A stretch of 64,000 bases of DNA. Source: Carposina sasakii. Lineage: Eukaryota > Arthropoda > Insecta > Lepidoptera > Carposinidae. Position numbers and translations under genes: made by a program. The stretch is taken from positions 4,712,001 to 4,776,000 of the forward strand of contig CP053156.1 in NCBI GenBank assembly GCA_014607495.2. Direction: 5' to 3'. The notes below the pieces were generated by a model. It was not told the DNA's origin, did no database searches, and was given only the letters and a program-made list of their open reading frames with translations. Below, piece after piece: positions 63,195 through 64,000 of the stretch (position 1 is its first letter; each line of letters opens with the position of its first letter).

Positions 63195-64000
63195 GTAAGT
63201 ACCTACCTACCTAGAATTACTATTAACATTTATGAACCTTATTTGTTTAGTTACATACTAAGATGTTCATGACATAATTTTATTATACTAGGACTACATC
63301 ATCCAATTTAAGACGAAAATTGCATTAGCTTCAATTATTTAATTTAAAGACACAGTAAGGCAGACCATATAAATATTGTAAACGAATGAAACCAATTCGA
63401 TATTGTATCCTAGACACTTAAGTATAGTCCAATAATGAATATTTATGATTCTTATCATATCCTTCCTAATATTCCTATCTTCTTCACTTTTTTGGGTACT
63501 TACCTACTAATCTAAACCTTACTTACTTCCTAAATAGTAAGTCTATTAAACATCCCGGTTTTTTTTTAATTCTAAAATACACTATAAATATATACAAATA
63601 AATATATATACAAATAAATGTATAACTCTTTCATTATAATATAATGGTAATGAAAGAGAATATTTTGAGGTTATACAGTTCACCAATGGTAATAGTATTC
63701 ACCAATGGTAAAGTCTCGTATTTTAAACACGGTATTATTCGTACCTATTACAATTATATTTTGAATTTAAATAAGTCCCAGTTGGAAAGAGTTCTTTTAT
63801 AATATATTTTTATTACTTTAATTAATTAATTATACTGAACTGATACATGAATGCAAAACATATTTAGTCATTACCGATATTAATTGAAAAATACTTATTA
63901 CTAGAAGACGCTGACGATTTCGACCGCGTAAACTAAAGAATTCCCGTTCCCGTAGGATTTTCTGAAAATCCAATCTTATCGGATACCGAGATACAAAGAA
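63195..64000. other. Right end, probable intron
   Basis: AT-rich. From 63903 a LINE-tail fragment ('gacgatttcgaccgcgtaaa', 'gaattcccgttcccgtagg') runs to the edge. Confidence 0.4.

Noticed and set aside
1..64000. CRISPR array, operon or bacterial defence system
   Set aside because: Introns, SINEs and LINEs show the DNA is from an insect nuclear genome. Tandem repeats here have no regular spacer pattern.

Overview
The window looks like a stretch of a lepidopteran (moth or butterfly) nuclear genome. It is AT-rich, has small exons in long introns with GT-AG junctions, and is packed with repeats I recognise as typical of Lepidoptera: tRNA-derived SINEs, RTE and CR1-like LINE fragments, LINE 3' tails with a 'gacttcgtccgcgtg' motif, and palindromic MITEs whose tips read CAGGGTG. 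Two host genes can be reconstructed on the + strand, and a third may begin near the right end.

Left part (1-24,500). A BEL/Pao LTR retrotransposon runs off the left edge on the minus strand: LTR about 2440-2207, tRNA-Tyr primer binding site 2198-2182, and an uninterrupted gag-protease reading frame from 2164 to the edge. To its right are five exons (3272-3331, 4781-4931, 21179-21375, 21637-21776, 23206-23264) that splice in phase into the C-terminal 201 residues of a tachykinin-type neuropeptide receptor, from extracellular loop 2 through TM5-TM7 to the stop. Its 16.2 kb intron holds two LINE wrecks (an RTE-type element at 6.6-8.3 kb and a CR1-like element at 11.6-14.8 kb, reverse) and many SINEs and MITEs.

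Middle (24,500-45,100). I see no host gene. The region is repeats, dominated by two copies (29304-32789 and 40608-43718) of one 3.1-3.5 kb TTAA-bounded element with short inverted termini GGCG. The second copy lacks about 375 bases, lost as dozens of very short deletions, which is odd and may be an assembly artefact.

Right part (45,100-64,000). A complete Usp1-type deubiquitinase gene has nine coding exons (45395-56985, 612 residues) whose splice phases all agree. It carries the Cys box, the QQDAHE motif, a zinc-ribbon-like pair of CxxC motifs, the GGHY His box and a C-terminal LLFY motif. Two of its exon boundaries are locally duplicated. The 3' splice site of exon 7 sits in a 54-bp tandem array of four units. 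The end of exon 8, its donor site and flanking intron DNA are repeated in a degenerating 215-bp tandem array. A TTAA-bounded piggyBac-like element lies in the last intron. Beyond the gene are 5.5 kb of AT-rich flank with two near-perfect hairpins, then two candidate first exons (62627-62662 and 63186-63194), both ending in phase 0, for a gene lying to the right.

No search could be run. Repeat names are descriptive, and homology calls rest on recognised motifs.
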